DNA of 64,000 nt, from positions 2,542,001-2,606,000 of the forward strand of contig NZ_CP019343.1 in assembly GCF_002117105.1 (NCBI RefSeq). The letters run 5' to 3'. Positions 19,548 through 29,810 of the stretch are shown one piece after another (the stretch's first letter is position 1; each line of letters begins with the position of its first letter). The notes beneath the pieces were generated by a model. That model was not told where the DNA came from, did no database searches, and saw only the letters and a program-made list of their open reading frames with translations. The DNA is from Oceanicoccus sagamiensis. Its GTDB lineage: Bacteria > Pseudomonadota > Gammaproteobacteria > Pseudomonadales > Dasaniaceae. Position numbers and translations under genes: made by a program.

Positions 19548-22268
19548 ATGTTGGGAAATATCGCCAAGAAGATCTTCGGTAGTAAAAATGACCGTGTACT
19601 CAAACGCATGGGTAAAACCGTGCAGCAGATTAATGCCTTTGAAGAGGTCATTAGCGGCCTCAGTGACGAAGCATTAACCGCCAAAACGGATGAATTTAAA
19701 CAGCGTATGGAACAGGGTGAAAGCCTGGACCAGTTACTGCCGGAAGCCTTTGCTACCGTCCGTGAAGCGGGCAAGCGGGCACTGGGTTTACGCCACTTTG
19801 ATGTGCAGATGATCGGCGGTATCTGCCTGCACCAGGGCCGGATTGCCGAAATGCGTACCGGTGAAGGTAAAACGCTGGTGGCTACCTTGCCGGTCTACCT
19901 GAACGCCTTAGCGGGTGAAGGGGCTTTTGTTGTTACGGTGAACGATTATCTGGCGCAACGTGATGCCAATTGGATGCGGCCACTGTATGAGTTTTTGGGC
20001 CTGTCCGTGGGTGTGGTCATGGCAGGGCAAGACCCTGACTCCAAGCGCGATGCCTATGCCCGCGATATTACCTACGGCACCAATAACGAATTTGGCTTTG
20101 ATTACCTGCGCGACAATATGGCTTTTACGTTGGAAGATCGTTACCAGCGTGGCCTCAACTTTGCGATTGTCGATGAAGTGGATTCCATCCTTATCGATGA
20201 AGCGCGGACGCCGCTAATTATTTCTGGCGCAGCAGAAGACAGTTCAGAACTGTATCGTCAAATCAATAGCTTGATTCCACAATTAACCCCGCAACAAGAA
20301 GATGAAGAAGGCCAGGTGCTAGCGGAAGGCCACTTCAGCATCGATGAAAAAGCTCGTCAGATAGAGTTGACGGAGGCGGGGCATTTATATGTTGAAGAAT
20401 TATTAACCGAAGCCAATATGCTAGCCGAAGGTGAAAGCCTTTACTCCGTGTCTAACCTGGCCATGCTGCAACATGTTTACTCTGGACTGCGGGCGCATAA
20501 ACTATTTAATCGCGATGTTGAGTATATTGTTCAAGGTGGTCAGGTCGTGTTAATTGATGAACACACAGGGCGAACCATGCCCGGTCGTCGTTTGTCTGAA
20601 GGCCTGCATCAGGCTATTGAGGCCAAAGAAGGCGTAAATATTCAGGCGGAAAGCCAAACGTTGGCATCAACCACCTTCCAGAATTACTTCCGTTTATTTA
20701 ATAAGCTGGCTGGTATGACCGGTACGGCAGATACAGAGGCCTTTGAATTTCATTCTATTTACGGTTTGGAAGTCTTGGTTATACCTACCAATGTGCCGCA
20801 ACTGCGTAAAGATTTAAATGACTTGGTGTATTTATCCAAAGACGAAAAATACGATGCCATTGTCAATGATGTTAAAGAAATTACCTCAGAAGGCGCGCCG
20901 GTTTTAGTCGGTACCGCATCGATAGAAACATCGGAAGAACTATCCCGCCGCTTTGATAAATCAAAAATTGCGCACAAAGTCCTTAACGCTAAATTTCACG
21001 AGCAAGAAGCGGAAATTATTGCCCAGGCAGGTAAGCCTGGCATTGTGACCATTGCTACGAATATGGCTGGCCGTGGTACTGATATTGTTTTAGGCGGTAA
21101 TGTTGAAGTAGAAATTGCCGCGCAGGATAACCCAACGGATGCCCAGATAGAGGCCTTGCGGGCCGATTGGCAAAAACGCCATGATGCCGTATTGGAAGCG
21201 GGTGGTTTGCATATTATAGGTACTGAACGTCACGAATCGCGTCGGATTGATAACCAGCTTCGAGGCCGTGCCGGTCGTCAGGGTGATGCGGGTATGTCGC
21301 GTTTTTATCTTTCTATGGAAGATAATTTAATGCGTATTTTTGCCTCAGACCGTGTCCGTAACTTTATGAAAGCCTTGGGCATGGAGAAGGGTGAAGCGAT
21401 TGAACACCGCATGGTGACCAACTCTATTGAAAAAGCCCAGCGCAAAGTAGAGGGTCGCAACTTCGATATTCGTAAGCAGTTATTAGAATATGATGACGTG
21501 GCCAACGACCAGCGCCAGATTGTTTATCAGCAGCGTAAATACCTGCTGGAAGAGGAAGAGATTGTTGAAACCATTGATGCAATTCGCTCAGATGTGGTTA
21601 ACGAAGTGGTTGATGAGCATATTCCTCCTCAGAGTCTGGAAGAGCAATGGGATGTTGCCGGTTTAGAGCAGCGCCTTGAGAATGAGTTCGGAACTTCTGT
21701 GCCAGTACAGCAATGGCTGGATGAAGATGACAATCTTCATGAAGAGCCTCTGCGTGAAAAAATCCTGGCTGTTTTAGTCGAGGCTTACCAAGAAAAAGTT
21801 AACGAAGTTGGCCCTGAAATTCGCAAGCTTGAAAAACATATTATGTTGCAGGTACTGGACAATTTGTGGAAAGAGCATTTAGCGACGATGGATCATTTAC
21901 GTCAGGGCATTCACCTACGTGCCTACGCACAGAAAAACCCCAAACAGGAGTATAAGCGTGAAGCGTTTAACCTGTTTGAATCGATGTTGAGCAATTTGAA
22001 GCATGACGTGGTGCGTTTTTTAGCGAATGTTCGTATTCAGCGTGAAGATGAGTTGCAGGAACTTGAGCGTCAACGTCGCGAACAAGAAGCTCAAAAGCAA
22101 ATGCAGTTTCAGCATGCTGATGCTTCAGCGTTGCCCGAGGAAGAACAGCCAACTGCTGACGCTGAGCAAGCACCTTTCGTACGCGAGGGCGAAAAAGTAG
22201 GCCGTAATGATCCTTGTCCTTGTGGCTCCGGTAAAAAATTCAAGCAGTGCCACGGCAAGTTGGCCTAG
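19548..22268 (+). CDS. secA: protein translocase ATPase SecA
   Basis: SecA drives preprotein export through SecYEG using ATP. The 906-residue protein has the Walker A stretch MRTGEGKTL with Lys108, the [19 protein letters not shown] region of motif II, the second nucleotide domain with [14 protein letters not shown] and RGRAGRQGD, and a C-terminal zinc/SecB-binding tail [14 protein letters not shown]. Length matches the gammaproteobacterial family. No SecM-like leader is present in the 103 bases upstream. Confidence 0.98.
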   Translation: MLGNIAKKIFGSKNDRVLKRMGKTVQQINAFEEVISGLSDEALTAKTDEFKQRMEQGESLDQLLPEAFATVREAGKRALGLRHFDVQMIGGICLHQGRIAEMRTGEGKTLVATLPVYLNALAGEGAFVVTVNDYLAQRDANWMRPLYEFLGLSVGVVMAGQDPDSKRDAYARDITYGTNNEFGFDYLRDNMAFTLEDRYQRGLNFAIVDEVDSILIDEARTPLIISGAAEDSSELYRQINSLIPQLTPQQEDEEGQVLAEGHFSIDEKARQIELTEAGHLYVEELLTEANMLAEGESLYSVSNLAMLQHVYSGLRAHKLFNRDVEYIVQGGQVVLIDEHTGRTMPGRRLSEGLHQAIEAKEGVNIQAESQTLASTTFQNYFRLFNKLAGMTGTADTEAFEFHSIYGLEVLVIPTNVPQLRKDLNDLVYLSKDEKYDAIVNDVKEITSEGAPVLVGTASIETSEELSRRFDKSKIAHKVLNAKFHEQEAEIIAQAGKPGIVTIATNMAGRGTDIVLGGNVEVEIAAQDNPTDAQIEALRADWQKRHDAVLEAGGLHIIGTERHESRRIDNQLRGRAGRQGDAGMSRFYLSMEDNLMRIFASDRVRNFMKALGMEKGEAIEHRMVTNSIEKAQRKVEGRNFDIRKQLLEYDDVANDQRQIVYQQRKYLLEEEEIVETIDAIRSDVVNEVVDEHIPPQSLEEQWDVAGLEQRLENEFGTSVPVQQWLDEDDNLHEEPLREKILAVLVEAYQEKVNEVGPEIRKLEKHIMLQVLDNLWKEHLATMDHLRQGIHLRAYAQKNPKQEYKREAFNLFESMLSNLKHDVVRFLANVRIQREDELQELERQRREQEAQKQMQFQHADASALPEEEQPTADAEQAPFVREGEKVGRNDPCPCGSGKKFKQCHGKLA

Positions 22269-22277
22269 AGAGCATTC

Positions 22278-23498
22278 ATGGCAGTAGGCGAAGGTAAGTT
22301 ACCACCGTTGCACCCTGTTAACGGTTTTCGTTTAGGTACAACATCGGCCGGTATTAAAACGGTTGGCCGACCCGATCTGGTCGTTATGGAAATTGCCGCT
22401 GGCGCTAGCGTAGCAGGTGTTTTTACCCAAAATGCTTTTTGTGCCGCTCCGGTTCAGCAAGCTAAACAGCATATGGCCGCCGCAGCTCCCCGCTATTTTA
22501 TAGTTAATACCGGCAATGCCAATGCCGGTACTGGTGAGCAGGGTTTGCGTGATAGTCAATCCTGTTGTGATGCCATGGCCGCCCAGACTGGAGTGAATAG
22601 CGACCAGGTGTTGCCTTTTTCTACCGGCGTTATTGGTGAGCCCTTGCCTGTCGATAAAATTATTGCTGCGCTACCGGCGGCAGAAGCCGCTTTGGACCTT
22701 AATGGTTGGGAAGCGGCGGCTAGTGGTATTATGACCACCGATACCCGCCCTAAAGCGGCCTCCACACACATTGATCTACTGGGTGAAACTGTCACCGTTA
22801 CCGGTATTGCCAAAGGCGCCGGTATGATCAAACCCAATATGGCCACCATGCTGGGCTATGTGGCCACCGATGCGACGGTCAGTCAGCCATTGCTGGATAC
22901 TATGATTAACCAGGCCGTCAATCAATCCTTCAACCGTATTACTGTCGATGGCGATACCTCTACTAACGACGCTTGCATGTTAGTGGCAACCGGTCAGTCA
23001 GCGGCAGAGCCGATAACGGACCAGCAGCATCCCTTTTATCAAACACTTCAGGATGCTATTAGTAGTGTCTTTATCGAGCTTGCTCAGGGCTTGGTGCGCG
23101 ATGGTGAGGGTGCCAGTAAATTTGTCACCGTTGCTGTGACAGGTGGCCAGAGCGAGCAAGAATGTTTAAAAGTAGCTTATACTGTTGCCGAATCTCCATT
23201 AGTCAAAACTGCCTTATTTGCCAGCGACCCTAATTGGGGCCGATTGTTGGCCGCGATTGGCCGCGCCGGTGTAGAAAACCTGGATGTTGATCGCGTCTCC
23301 GTTCACTTAAACGATATCCTGATTGCCGAAAATGGCTGTCGTGCTACCAGCTATACCGAAGAGCAGGGCAGTGCGGCGATGGAGCCTGAAGAGATTGTGA
23401 TTGCCATCAATCTCGATAGAGGCAGTGCCAGTACAACGGTATGGACCTCTGACCTTTCCCATGACTATGTGCGTATTAACGCCGAATACCGCACCTAA
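22278..23498 (+). CDS. argJ: bifunctional ornithine acetyltransferase / N-acetylglutamate synthase ArgJ
   Basis: ArgJ recycles the acetyl group from N-acetylornithine to glutamate in arginine synthesis, and in bifunctional forms also uses acetyl-CoA. The 406-residue proenzyme carries the self-cleavage motif KPNMATMLGY with the nucleophile at Thr190, plus the N-terminal TGNANAGTG and C-terminal DPNWGRLLAA segments. It follows secA after nine bases and overlaps mutT by one base. The secA-argJ-mutT order matches pseudomonads. Confidence 0.96.
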   Translation: MAVGEGKLPPLHPVNGFRLGTTSAGIKTVGRPDLVVMEIAAGASVAGVFTQNAFCAAPVQQAKQHMAAAAPRYFIVNTGNANAGTGEQGLRDSQSCCDAMAAQTGVNSDQVLPFSTGVIGEPLPVDKIIAALPAAEAALDLNGWEAAASGIMTTDTRPKAASTHIDLLGETVTVTGIAKGAGMIKPNMATMLGYVATDATVSQPLLDTMINQAVNQSFNRITVDGDTSTNDACMLVATGQSAAEPITDQQHPFYQTLQDAISSVFIELAQGLVRDGEGASKFVTVAVTGGQSEQECLKVAYTVAESPLVKTALFASDPNWGRLLAAIGRAGVENLDVDRVSVHLNDILIAENGCRATSYTEEQGSAAMEPEEIVIAINLDRGSASTTVWTSDLSHDYVRINAEYRT

Positions 23499-23920
23499 TG
23501 ACCGCTAACACTTCCGCTAAGCTAGTGCATGTTGCTGTGGGTGTGATTGTCGATAGCCAGCAGAATATCCTGATTGCCCTGCGCCCAGAAGACAGCCACC
23601 AAGGTGGGCTGTGGGAATTTCCCGGCGGCAAAGTCGAGAAGGGTGAGACGGTAGAGGCGGCCCTATCCCGCGAGCTTAACGAGGAGCTGGGCCTGACGCT
23701 TATTAGCTGCCGGCCCTTGATTGAAATTCGCCATGATTATCCCGATAAGTCCGTCTTATTGGATGTCTGGTGGGTCGATGACTTTACCGGGCAGCCAGAA
23801 GGTAAAGAAGGGCAGCCGATTCAATGGGTGAGTGCCTCGGAGCTGTCTGGCTATACTTTTCCAGCCGCCAATACGCCTATTATCCATGCGGTTCAGGTGG
23901 GTTTAGAGGCTGGCCGATAA
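23498..23920 (+). CDS. mutT: 8-oxo-dGTP diphosphatase MutT (NUDIX)
   Basis: MutT hydrolyses 8-oxo-dGTP to prevent A:T to C:G mutations. The 140-residue protein contains a complete Nudix box running from GGKVEKGE to RELNEELGL (about residues 44-66), preceded by the substrate loop LWEFPGG. Length is close to the E. coli enzyme. The start overlaps the argJ stop (TAATG), so the two are translationally coupled. A five-base-pair hairpin (23921-23934) follows the stop without a T-tract. Confidence 0.92.
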   Translation: MTANTSAKLVHVAVGVIVDSQQNILIALRPEDSHQGGLWEFPGGKVEKGETVEAALSRELNEELGLTLISCRPLIEIRHDYPDKSVLLDVWWVDDFTGQPEGKEGQPIQWVSASELSGYTFPAANTPIIHAVQVGLEAGR

Positions 23921-24064
23921 GCTGGAATCCCAGCCAATATCTGGTAGAATCCCCGCTCTAGATTTTTGATTGTAAAGTCAGCCGCACATTGATCCTCGTA
24001 CTGAGCTGGTCGGACACCTAGATTATCTTCTTCAAACTTATTGATTTAAAACAGGGCATTTACC

Positions 24065-25168
24065 ATGAGTCTTGCTACGAAAGTATTGGCAGTTAATAAC
24101 GATCTTCCCATCCGCACCGAGCAGCCTGTTCACAGCGGCAAAGTGCGTTCCGTTTATTGGCTAAGCGCCGCAGATAGCCGTCGCCTGATTGAAGAGAAGG
24201 GCTACGATGTCGCCGCTGATTCCGAGCTGGCTGTTATGGTGATCAGTGACCGTATTTCAGCGTTTGAATGTATCTGGCACGGTGAGGGTGGCATGAATGG
24301 TGTACCGGGCAAAGGTGCGGCGTTAAATGCCATCTCCAATCACTGGTTTAAATTATTCCGCGAGCAGGGCTTGGCTGATAGCCATATTTTAGATATTCCC
24401 CACCCGCTGGTTTGGATTGTGCAAAAAGCCAAGCCCGTTATGATTGAAGCGATTGCCCGCCAGTATATTACCGGTTCTATGTGGCGCTCTTACGCCAAAG
24501 GCGAGCGTGAATTCTGTGGTATTGCCATTGCCGATAACCTGGAGAAAGATCAAAAGTTACCTGAATTATTAATTACGCCATCTACCAAAGGTATTTTGTC
24601 AGGTATCCCTGGCGTGCCTGAAGTGGATGATGTGAATATCACCCGCGATGATATTACTAACAATTCAGAAGCCTTTAATTTCCGCAGCCTTGATGATATC
24701 GACAACTATGAAAAATTATTGTCTGAAGGTTTTGATGTCATTAGCGATGCACTGGAAAAACTGGACCAGATTTTTGTCGATACCAAATTTGAATTTGGCT
24801 ATGTCACCGATAAAAGCGGTCAAGAAAAACTGATCTATATGGATGAAGTCGGCACCCCTGATTCATCACGTATTTGGGATGGCGCTGCCTACCGCGATGG
24901 TAAAATTGTTGAGAATTCTAAGGAAGGCTTTCGCCAGGAATTGCTCAATCACTTCCCAGACCCAGATATTTTACTCAACAAAAACCGTATGGATGAGCGC
25001 AATGCTTTGGCCAAGGATAATGCTTTGCCCGAATCTATTTTAATGTCTGTATCGGAAACTTATACAGGTATTGCTGAAAAAATTACCGGTGAGAAAATTG
25101 TTTTATCGGATAATCCTAAAGAAGAGATTATTGCTATTCTTCGTGATCAGTATGGTTTGATTGCATAA
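24065..25168 (+). CDS. purC: SAICAR synthase PurC, long form
   Basis: PurC joins aspartate to CAIR in purine synthesis. The 367-residue product is the long SAICAR synthase type found in Vibrio and Shewanella, not the roughly 237-residue type of E. coli and Pseudomonas. Visible segments include [11 protein letters not shown] near residue 23, VISDRISAF, the [17 protein letters not shown] stretch and the [13 protein letters not shown] motif near residue 259. It is transcribed toward the dapA-bamC-MBL genes rather than following them as the short purC does in Pseudomonas. Confidence 0.95.
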   Translation: MSLATKVLAVNNDLPIRTEQPVHSGKVRSVYWLSAADSRRLIEEKGYDVAADSELAVMVISDRISAFECIWHGEGGMNGVPGKGAALNAISNHWFKLFREQGLADSHILDIPHPLVWIVQKAKPVMIEAIARQYITGSMWRSYAKGEREFCGIAIADNLEKDQKLPELLITPSTKGILSGIPGVPEVDDVNITRDDITNNSEAFNFRSLDDIDNYEKLLSEGFDVISDALEKLDQIFVDTKFEFGYVTDKSGQEKLIYMDEVGTPDSSRIWDGAAYRDGKIVENSKEGFRQELLNHFPDPDILLNKNRMDERNALAKDNALPESILMSVSETYTGIAEKITGEKIVLSDNPKEEIIAILRDQYGLIA

Positions 25169-25193
25169 TACTCCATCCCTGTCATAACTCTGT

Positions 25194-25215
25194 GATTCCT
25201 GCAAAGTCGGGAATC
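25194..25215. repeat. short hairpin downstream of purC
   Basis: GATTCCTG pairs with CGGGAATC across a six-base loop, with one G-T pair. No T-tract follows. It resembles the small GATTCC/GGAATC intergenic hairpins dispersed in many proteobacterial genomes and could also stabilise the purC transcript end. Confidence 0.35.
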
Positions 25216-25253
25216 CAGAGCCCTGATGCCTTCTCCTGTTCCACCAGTAGTCC

Positions 25254-25324
25254 GTAGGGTGGATTATAATCCACCGGTTATGACTGCTCTGGGTAGGGTT
25301 CTGGTGGATTATAATCCACCCTAC
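25254..25324. repeat. dispersed inverted-repeat element, copy 1
   Basis: A 71-base element with 22-base perfect terminal inverted repeats: bases 25254-25275 are the exact reverse complement of 25303-25324. Each arm contains the palindrome GGTGGATTATAATCCACC, and the ends are GTAGGG and CCCTAC. A related copy lies at 38114-38183. It holds no ORF and sits between the convergent purC and MBL genes, so it looks like a REP- or MITE-like non-autonomous repeat. Confidence 0.85.
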
Positions 25325-25411
25325 AATATCCATTCGTTATTTGAGTCTTGACGCTTCTTATTGGCTTCAAACACTGACGCTAGAATGCACAGTCCTTATT
25401 TAAAGACTTGG

Positions 25412-26173
25412 TTAATTTACACTTAACCAATCAATCGCCTCATCCTGCTGAGCCAGAATCAGTGAGTCATTGGAATACCATGGTGTCACCGCTGATTTGG
25501 CCAAGGCTTCAGTATTATTCTTCTCGCTAATATGCGAAATCACCAAATGCTGAATACGTTCCACTTCAATCTGTTCTAAGAGATTGGCTGCCTGATGATT
25601 ACTAAGGTGGCCCCAGTGTCCTGCAACACGGTGCTTGAGTGAAGGAGGGTATGGCCCCATCGCCAACATTTGCGGGCAGTGATTACATTCCAGCATTAGG
25701 GCATCACACTGCTGATACTGCTCAGTCACATGGGGAGTGATACTGCCAAGGTCCGTTAACAAGCCCATCGTTTTACCCCCATGACGGAATACAAACTGGC
25801 AGGGTTCCCTGGCATCATGGGGCACAGCTACAGGGGTAATATCAATATCTTCAACCGCAAAGGGGCGATGGATATTCACCTGATGCATCTCGGCAACTTT
25901 ATTTAAACCATCGTACTGTGCAGTGCCATGGGTCAGGTAAACCGGTAGGCCGTATTTACGCGCAAACGGCCCTACGCCTTTGATATGATCACTGTGTTCA
26001 TGGGTGACCAGAATGGCAGTAATATCGTCAGGGGAGTGGCCTAAAATGGCCAGACGGCGCTCAGTCTCTTTAATGGTAAAACCATTATCAACCAATAGTA
26101 AAGTATTGTTAGAGCGGATCAGGGTAGCATTGCCGCGGCTGCCGCTACCCAGTGATGCAAAAGAAAAACTCAT
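25412..26173 (-). CDS. MBL-fold metallo-hydrolase (YycJ/WalJ-like)
   Basis: A 253-residue beta-lactamase-fold hydrolase. The metal-binding signature THEHSDH lies near residue 57, after the N-terminal SLGSGSRGNATLI strand that is typical of the YycJ/WalJ group, whose members are thought to act on DNA or nucleotides. Downstream histidines at PHDAREP, ECNHC and VISHISE complete a two-metal site. It begins four bases after bamC and is therefore the last gene of a dapA-bamC-MBL operon, an arrangement also known in Pseudomonas. The substrate is not known. Confidence 0.85.
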   Translation of the reverse strand: MSFSFASLGSGSRGNATLIRSNNTLLLVDNGFTIKETERRLAILGHSPDDITAILVTHEHSDHIKGVGPFARKYGLPVYLTHGTAQYDGLNKVAEMHQVNIHRPFAVEDIDITPVAVPHDAREPCQFVFRHGGKTMGLLTDLGSITPHVTEQYQQCDALMLECNHCPQMLAMGPYPPSLKHRVAGHWGHLSNHQAANLLEQIEVERIQHLVISHISEKNNTEALAKSAVTPWYSNDSLILAQQDEAIDWLSVN

Positions 26174-26177
26174 TCGG

Positions 26178-27269
26178 TCAAGAGATATTGCGTTTAATAA
26201 GTTTCAGCAAACGCTCAGTATCACTCTTGCTTAACTCGCCATTATCAGGGCGCTCAATGGTAATAGCGACAGTGCCTTCGCTGCTGTCTTTTAAGCGCAC
26301 AAGATAAGGAATGCCCTGTACAACGTCCTCGTCATCGGATGATGCCCAGTTATACATCCAGGCAAACATACCATCCTCATCGTCCTCTTCCGCTTCTTCA
26401 ACATAGTTAACGTAATACACTTGCTCGGTGCGGTTTAAGTCATCAATGTTATAGCCCGATTTTTGCAGTGCCTTGCCCACGGATGCCCAGGCTCTGGAAA
26501 AGGGCAGGGTGAGGTTGATATAAACATTTTCATTAGCGTCCTCTTCCAGAGTGATTTTACCTGAAGAGCTGATAGCCTGCTGTGCCAACATCGATACTGC
26601 AGCGGCAGCAGAACTATCGGCAAGATACTGGGCGAGCTCCTGTGTCATAATTTCTTCGCGCTCAGCATTATTGGATTGCTCTGGCCAGTCTTCCCGGCCT
26701 GAACGGATATCGGCTTGCAGTACGTAGACTTCACTGGTGCCACGCTGCACACCCTGATCAATTCGCAGTCGATAGCGCTCACGCAATGCATCTTCACCGC
26801 TGGGTTGTAGCCAAGCGGTTTCTATCAAGCCGCTAACAGCATCAGCCCGTTGCACGGCAAGCTGGTTCAAGCTAAGAAAACCACGCAGGCGGGGCCAGAT
26901 TTCACCCGGTGCACCATCCACCAAAATCCAGCGCTGGTCTCCCAGAGTATTGATACGCACGCTATCGCGGTTAATATCCTCTGCCAAGGGCTCCGGCGTA
27001 GGGACTACAAATTTATCATCCAGGGTGGTTCGGTCACTGATAGGCGGGATCGCATAGCTATCATCAATGGACTCACTATCAATACCTTCAGGCAAATTTA
27101 GCGGCGGCTCTACTTTGGCCTGGCGATAATCATTGCTGCGGTCACGGAAAGTACCGTCATCACCAAATAACCAGCTACAAGCGCTCAGTTGCAGCATCAG
27201 GTAGACGGCGGTGGCTAGTTTTAGAGAGCGAAATATCATGCTATTAAGCAAGCTTAGGTGAAGCTTCAT
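26178..27269 (-). CDS. bamC: outer membrane assembly lipoprotein BamC
   Basis: BamC (NlpB) is a lipoprotein of the BAM complex that inserts beta-barrel proteins into the outer membrane. The product is 363 residues from the ATG at 27269, which overlaps the dapA stop as ATGA. The signal peptide and lipobox (LQLSAC) read better from the internal ATG at 27239, so that may be the true start. The mature part has the unstructured N-terminus followed by two helix-grip domains. Identity rests on the lipobox, domain layout and linkage to dapA; the sequence is acidic near residue 300. Confidence 0.88.
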   Translation of the reverse strand: MKLHLSLLNSMIFRSLKLATAVYLMLQLSACSWLFGDDGTFRDRSNDYRQAKVEPPLNLPEGIDSESIDDSYAIPPISDRTTLDDKFVVPTPEPLAEDINRDSVRINTLGDQRWILVDGAPGEIWPRLRGFLSLNQLAVQRADAVSGLIETAWLQPSGEDALRERYRLRIDQGVQRGTSEVYVLQADIRSGREDWPEQSNNAEREEIMTQELAQYLADSSAAAAVSMLAQQAISSSGKITLEEDANENVYINLTLPFSRAWASVGKALQKSGYNIDDLNRTEQVYYVNYVEEAEEDDEDGMFAWMYNWASSDDEDVVQGIPYLVRLKDSSEGTVAITIERPDNGELSKSDTERLLKLIKRNIS

Positions 27270-28144
27270 TCAATAATTCCTGACTGTTGCATAGCCTGGG
27301 TTAGTACCGGCTGGCTGGGCTCTGAAAAAACTGTTAGCGGCAAACGAATACCATCGGTAATCATCCCCATTTTATGGAGTGCCCACTTAACGGGAATAGG
27401 ATTGGACTCCACAAACAGCTTTTCGTGCAATGGCATCAGTTGATCATTCAGCTGTGTGGCGGTATCGGCATCACCGGCCAGGGCTGCTTCGCACATCTGG
27501 GCCATTAATTTCGGGGCGACATTGGCGGTGACAGAGATATCACCTTTGCCTCCGGCCAACATTAGGCCCATTGCGGTTGGGTCGTCACCGGAGTAGATGG
27601 CAATACGGTCCGAGGTCATTTCGATCAGTTCTTTCCCACGCTGCAAATCACCGGTGGCATCTTTGATACCGATAATATTGTCGATACTGGCCAGCTGATC
27701 AACGGTACTGTTGGCCATATCACAGGCGGTACGGCCTGGCACGTTATATAAGATTTGCGGAATCGCCACACTCTCGGCAATCAGCTTATGGAACTGGTAA
27801 AGGCCTTCCTGGGTTGGCTTGTTGTAATAGGGGGTTACCAATAGGCAGGCATCCACACCGGCAACGCGGGCAGACTCTGTCAGCTCTATGGCTTCGTGGG
27901 TGCTATTGGCGCCGGTACCGGCAATAACAGGGATGGCGCCATTAACCTGATCAACGACATGTTTGATGACCATACAGTGTTCGCTGACACTTAAGGTGGC
28001 AGACTCGCCGGTAGTACCGACCGCCACAATGGCATGGGTGCCTTCTTGTAGATGAAAATCCACCAGTGTTTTCAGGCCTGGCCAATCAATATCGCCACTG
28101 GGGGTCATGGGGGTTACCAGCGCAACCATACTGCCCGTAATCAT
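27266..28144 (-). CDS. dapA: 4-hydroxy-tetrahydrodipicolinate synthase DapA
   Basis: DapA condenses pyruvate with aspartate semialdehyde in the diaminopimelate/lysine pathway. From the ATG at 28144 the protein is 292 residues and begins MITGSMVALVTPM like the E. coli enzyme. This start is preceded by GGAGAAAGAG; in-frame TTG and ATG codons slightly upstream are less likely. The Schiff-base lysine lies in IGIKDATG near residue 161, and GTTGESATL and the YYNKPTQEG loop are present. It supplies the substrate MurE needs. Confidence 0.97.
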   Translation of the reverse strand: MITGSMVALVTPMTPSGDIDWPGLKTLVDFHLQEGTHAIVAVGTTGESATLSVSEHCMVIKHVVDQVNGAIPVIAGTGANSTHEAIELTESARVAGVDACLLVTPYYNKPTQEGLYQFHKLIAESVAIPQILYNVPGRTACDMANSTVDQLASIDNIIGIKDATGDLQRGKELIEMTSDRIAIYSGDDPTAMGLMLAGGKGDISVTANVAPKLMAQMCEAALAGDADTATQLNDQLMPLHEKLFVESNPIPVKWALHKMGMITDGIRLPLTVFSEPSQPVLTQAMQQSGIIE

Positions 28145-28338
28145 CTCTTTCTCCATCAACTAATCTGAGGCGTTATGGTACTGGTGGCCCCAGTCAAGCT
28201 CAAGCAAGAAAGGCAGTTTTTGGCGTTATATTTAGCGAATTATCGTTTGTTTGCCGATGTTGATGAATTACACTGTTTTTTTGTGGTCTGATTTGAGGTC
28301 GGGGCACTCTTTAAACCATTATCAGGGTGGAGATATCC

Positions 28339-28854
28339 ATGTTCAATTCAGTTGTAGTAAACCGTCCAGTCTTGTTTTTGATGGTTGCGTTGCTAGCGCT
28401 TGGCTCAGTGTCGGCCCAGGCTCAGCAGTGGCGAACTGAAGAAATTTCCCCCATTACAGTCAATGCTATGGAGGCACAACGGCAGAGTATCGATGATCTG
28501 GCCCGGCGCCATTTTGGTCGCCAGCTTAACGGCCAGAAAGATAACGATATTGCGCTAATGCAACGCCTGCTGGATGAAAATATCGTGACCTCAAGGGATG
28601 TGCGTCAGCTGCAATCGATGGGGCTGATTCTCGGGCAAATTTTAAAGTCACAAAAGGGTCTGAGCTGGATTATCTATATTGATAAATACGGTCGCTCAAA
28701 AGCCTTGCAGGTCAGAGGCTTTGAAAAGGAATTTATTTTCCCGGTGACACAGATATCCAGAAAGGCAGAAGTGGGTATACGCGTTAATGTCGCTGAGATC
28801 TATAAAGAGTTGGAACAGACCGTGATTGATATTCGCAACAAACCGCCGTTTTAA
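28339..28854 (+). CDS. DUF3806-type exported protein
   Basis: A 171-residue protein with a clear signal peptide: hydrophobic residues about 10-27, then a probable cleavage after SAQAQ. The rest has the DLARRHFGRQLNGQKDNDI and LMQRLLDE pattern that I associate with DUF3806, a family of unknown function. I chose the ATG at 28339 because AGGGTGGAG lies just upstream; the in-frame GTG at 28327 is part of that ribosome site. The stop codon interlocks with that of the convergent CDF gene. Confidence 0.75.
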   Translation: MFNSVVVNRPVLFLMVALLALGSVSAQAQQWRTEEISPITVNAMEAQRQSIDDLARRHFGRQLNGQKDNDIALMQRLLDENIVTSRDVRQLQSMGLILGQILKSQKGLSWIIYIDKYGRSKALQVRGFEKEFIFPVTQISRKAEVGIRVNVAEIYKELEQTVIDIRNKPPF

Positions 28855-29789
28855 TCCCGTAAAAACGGGTCCACCTCTTCAACCCCGAAGGGGTCTTGAT
28901 GAATAAGCACTTCGCTATTGGGAAACTGTTGCAGAATATTTTGCTCAATCGTATCGGCAATGGCATGGGCTTGCTTTAAATTGATCTCACCATCCATCTC
29001 CAGATGAAACTGAATAAATTCGGAGATACCCGCCCGGCGAGTGCGCAGGTCATGGATATCATTCACCTGAGGGTGCTGTTTGGCAATAGCGCGGATCTGC
29101 TGTCGCTGTTGCGGTGAAAATTCCGTATCCATCAATTGTGCAATGGCAACTTTGCCAAGTCGCCAGGCCCCAAAAATTAATACACAGGCTAAAACGATCG
29201 CAATAATAGGGTCTATCAGCGCAGAGTTTAATTGTGTAGACAGTAGCAGCGCCAGAATAACCCCAAGGTTAATCGCAATATCCCCAAAACCATGCAGCGC
29301 ATCCCCGGCTACAATCACCGAGCCGGTGCGCTTGACCACATAGCGCTGTATGACTACCAGTACCGCCACTATTGCTGATGACAGCAGCATAATGGCAATG
29401 CCCCAATCACTATTCTCAGGGAACTGAGGAGTAATGAGGCGGCGTACAGACTCTGCAATCAGGAACAGCGCCGAGCCACCAATGAGCATCGCTTGAAATA
29501 TACCGCCAATGGGTTCGGCTTTACCGTGCCCAAAGCGGTGTTCCCTATCGGCTGGGCGCAGGGCGCTGCGAATAAAATACCAATTGATCAGGGCGGCAGC
29601 GGTGTCGAGCATAGAGTCCAGTAGCGAAGCCAGCATGGCCACTGAGCCGGTTTTTGCCCAGGCAATAGATTTAATAATAACCAGAATAATAGCGACAATA
29701 ACGGATGCGTTAGTGGCCAGTTTCAGGAGTTTTTCTTTCTTATTTTTATCGGTGTTCCTGATCAATTGTTTATCAGCACCGGTGACCAT
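28851..29789 (-). CDS. cation diffusion facilitator (FieF-like)
   Basis: A 312-residue metal/proton antiporter of the CDF family. It has six predicted membrane helices, metal-site sequences LASLLDSMLDT in helix 2 and GDALHGFGDI in helix 5, and the HRFGHGKAEPIGG loop. The C-terminal cytoplasmic domain holds DIHDLRTRRAG and LHLEMDG-like strands that bind regulatory metal. The pattern is closest to FieF/YiiP exporters of iron or zinc. It follows the DUF1631 gene by 21 bases on the same strand. Confidence 0.9.
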   Translation of the reverse strand: MVTGADKQLIRNTDKNKKEKLLKLATNASVIVAIILVIIKSIAWAKTGSVAMLASLLDSMLDTAAALINWYFIRSALRPADREHRFGHGKAEPIGGIFQAMLIGGSALFLIAESVRRLITPQFPENSDWGIAIMLLSSAIVAVLVVIQRYVVKRTGSVIVAGDALHGFGDIAINLGVILALLLSTQLNSALIDPIIAIVLACVLIFGAWRLGKVAIAQLMDTEFSPQQRQQIRAIAKQHPQVNDIHDLRTRRAGISEFIQFHLEMDGEINLKQAHAIADTIEQNILQQFPNSEVLIHQDPFGVEEVDPFLRD

Positions 29790-29810
29790 AATAATGATCC
29801 GTGGCCAGGT

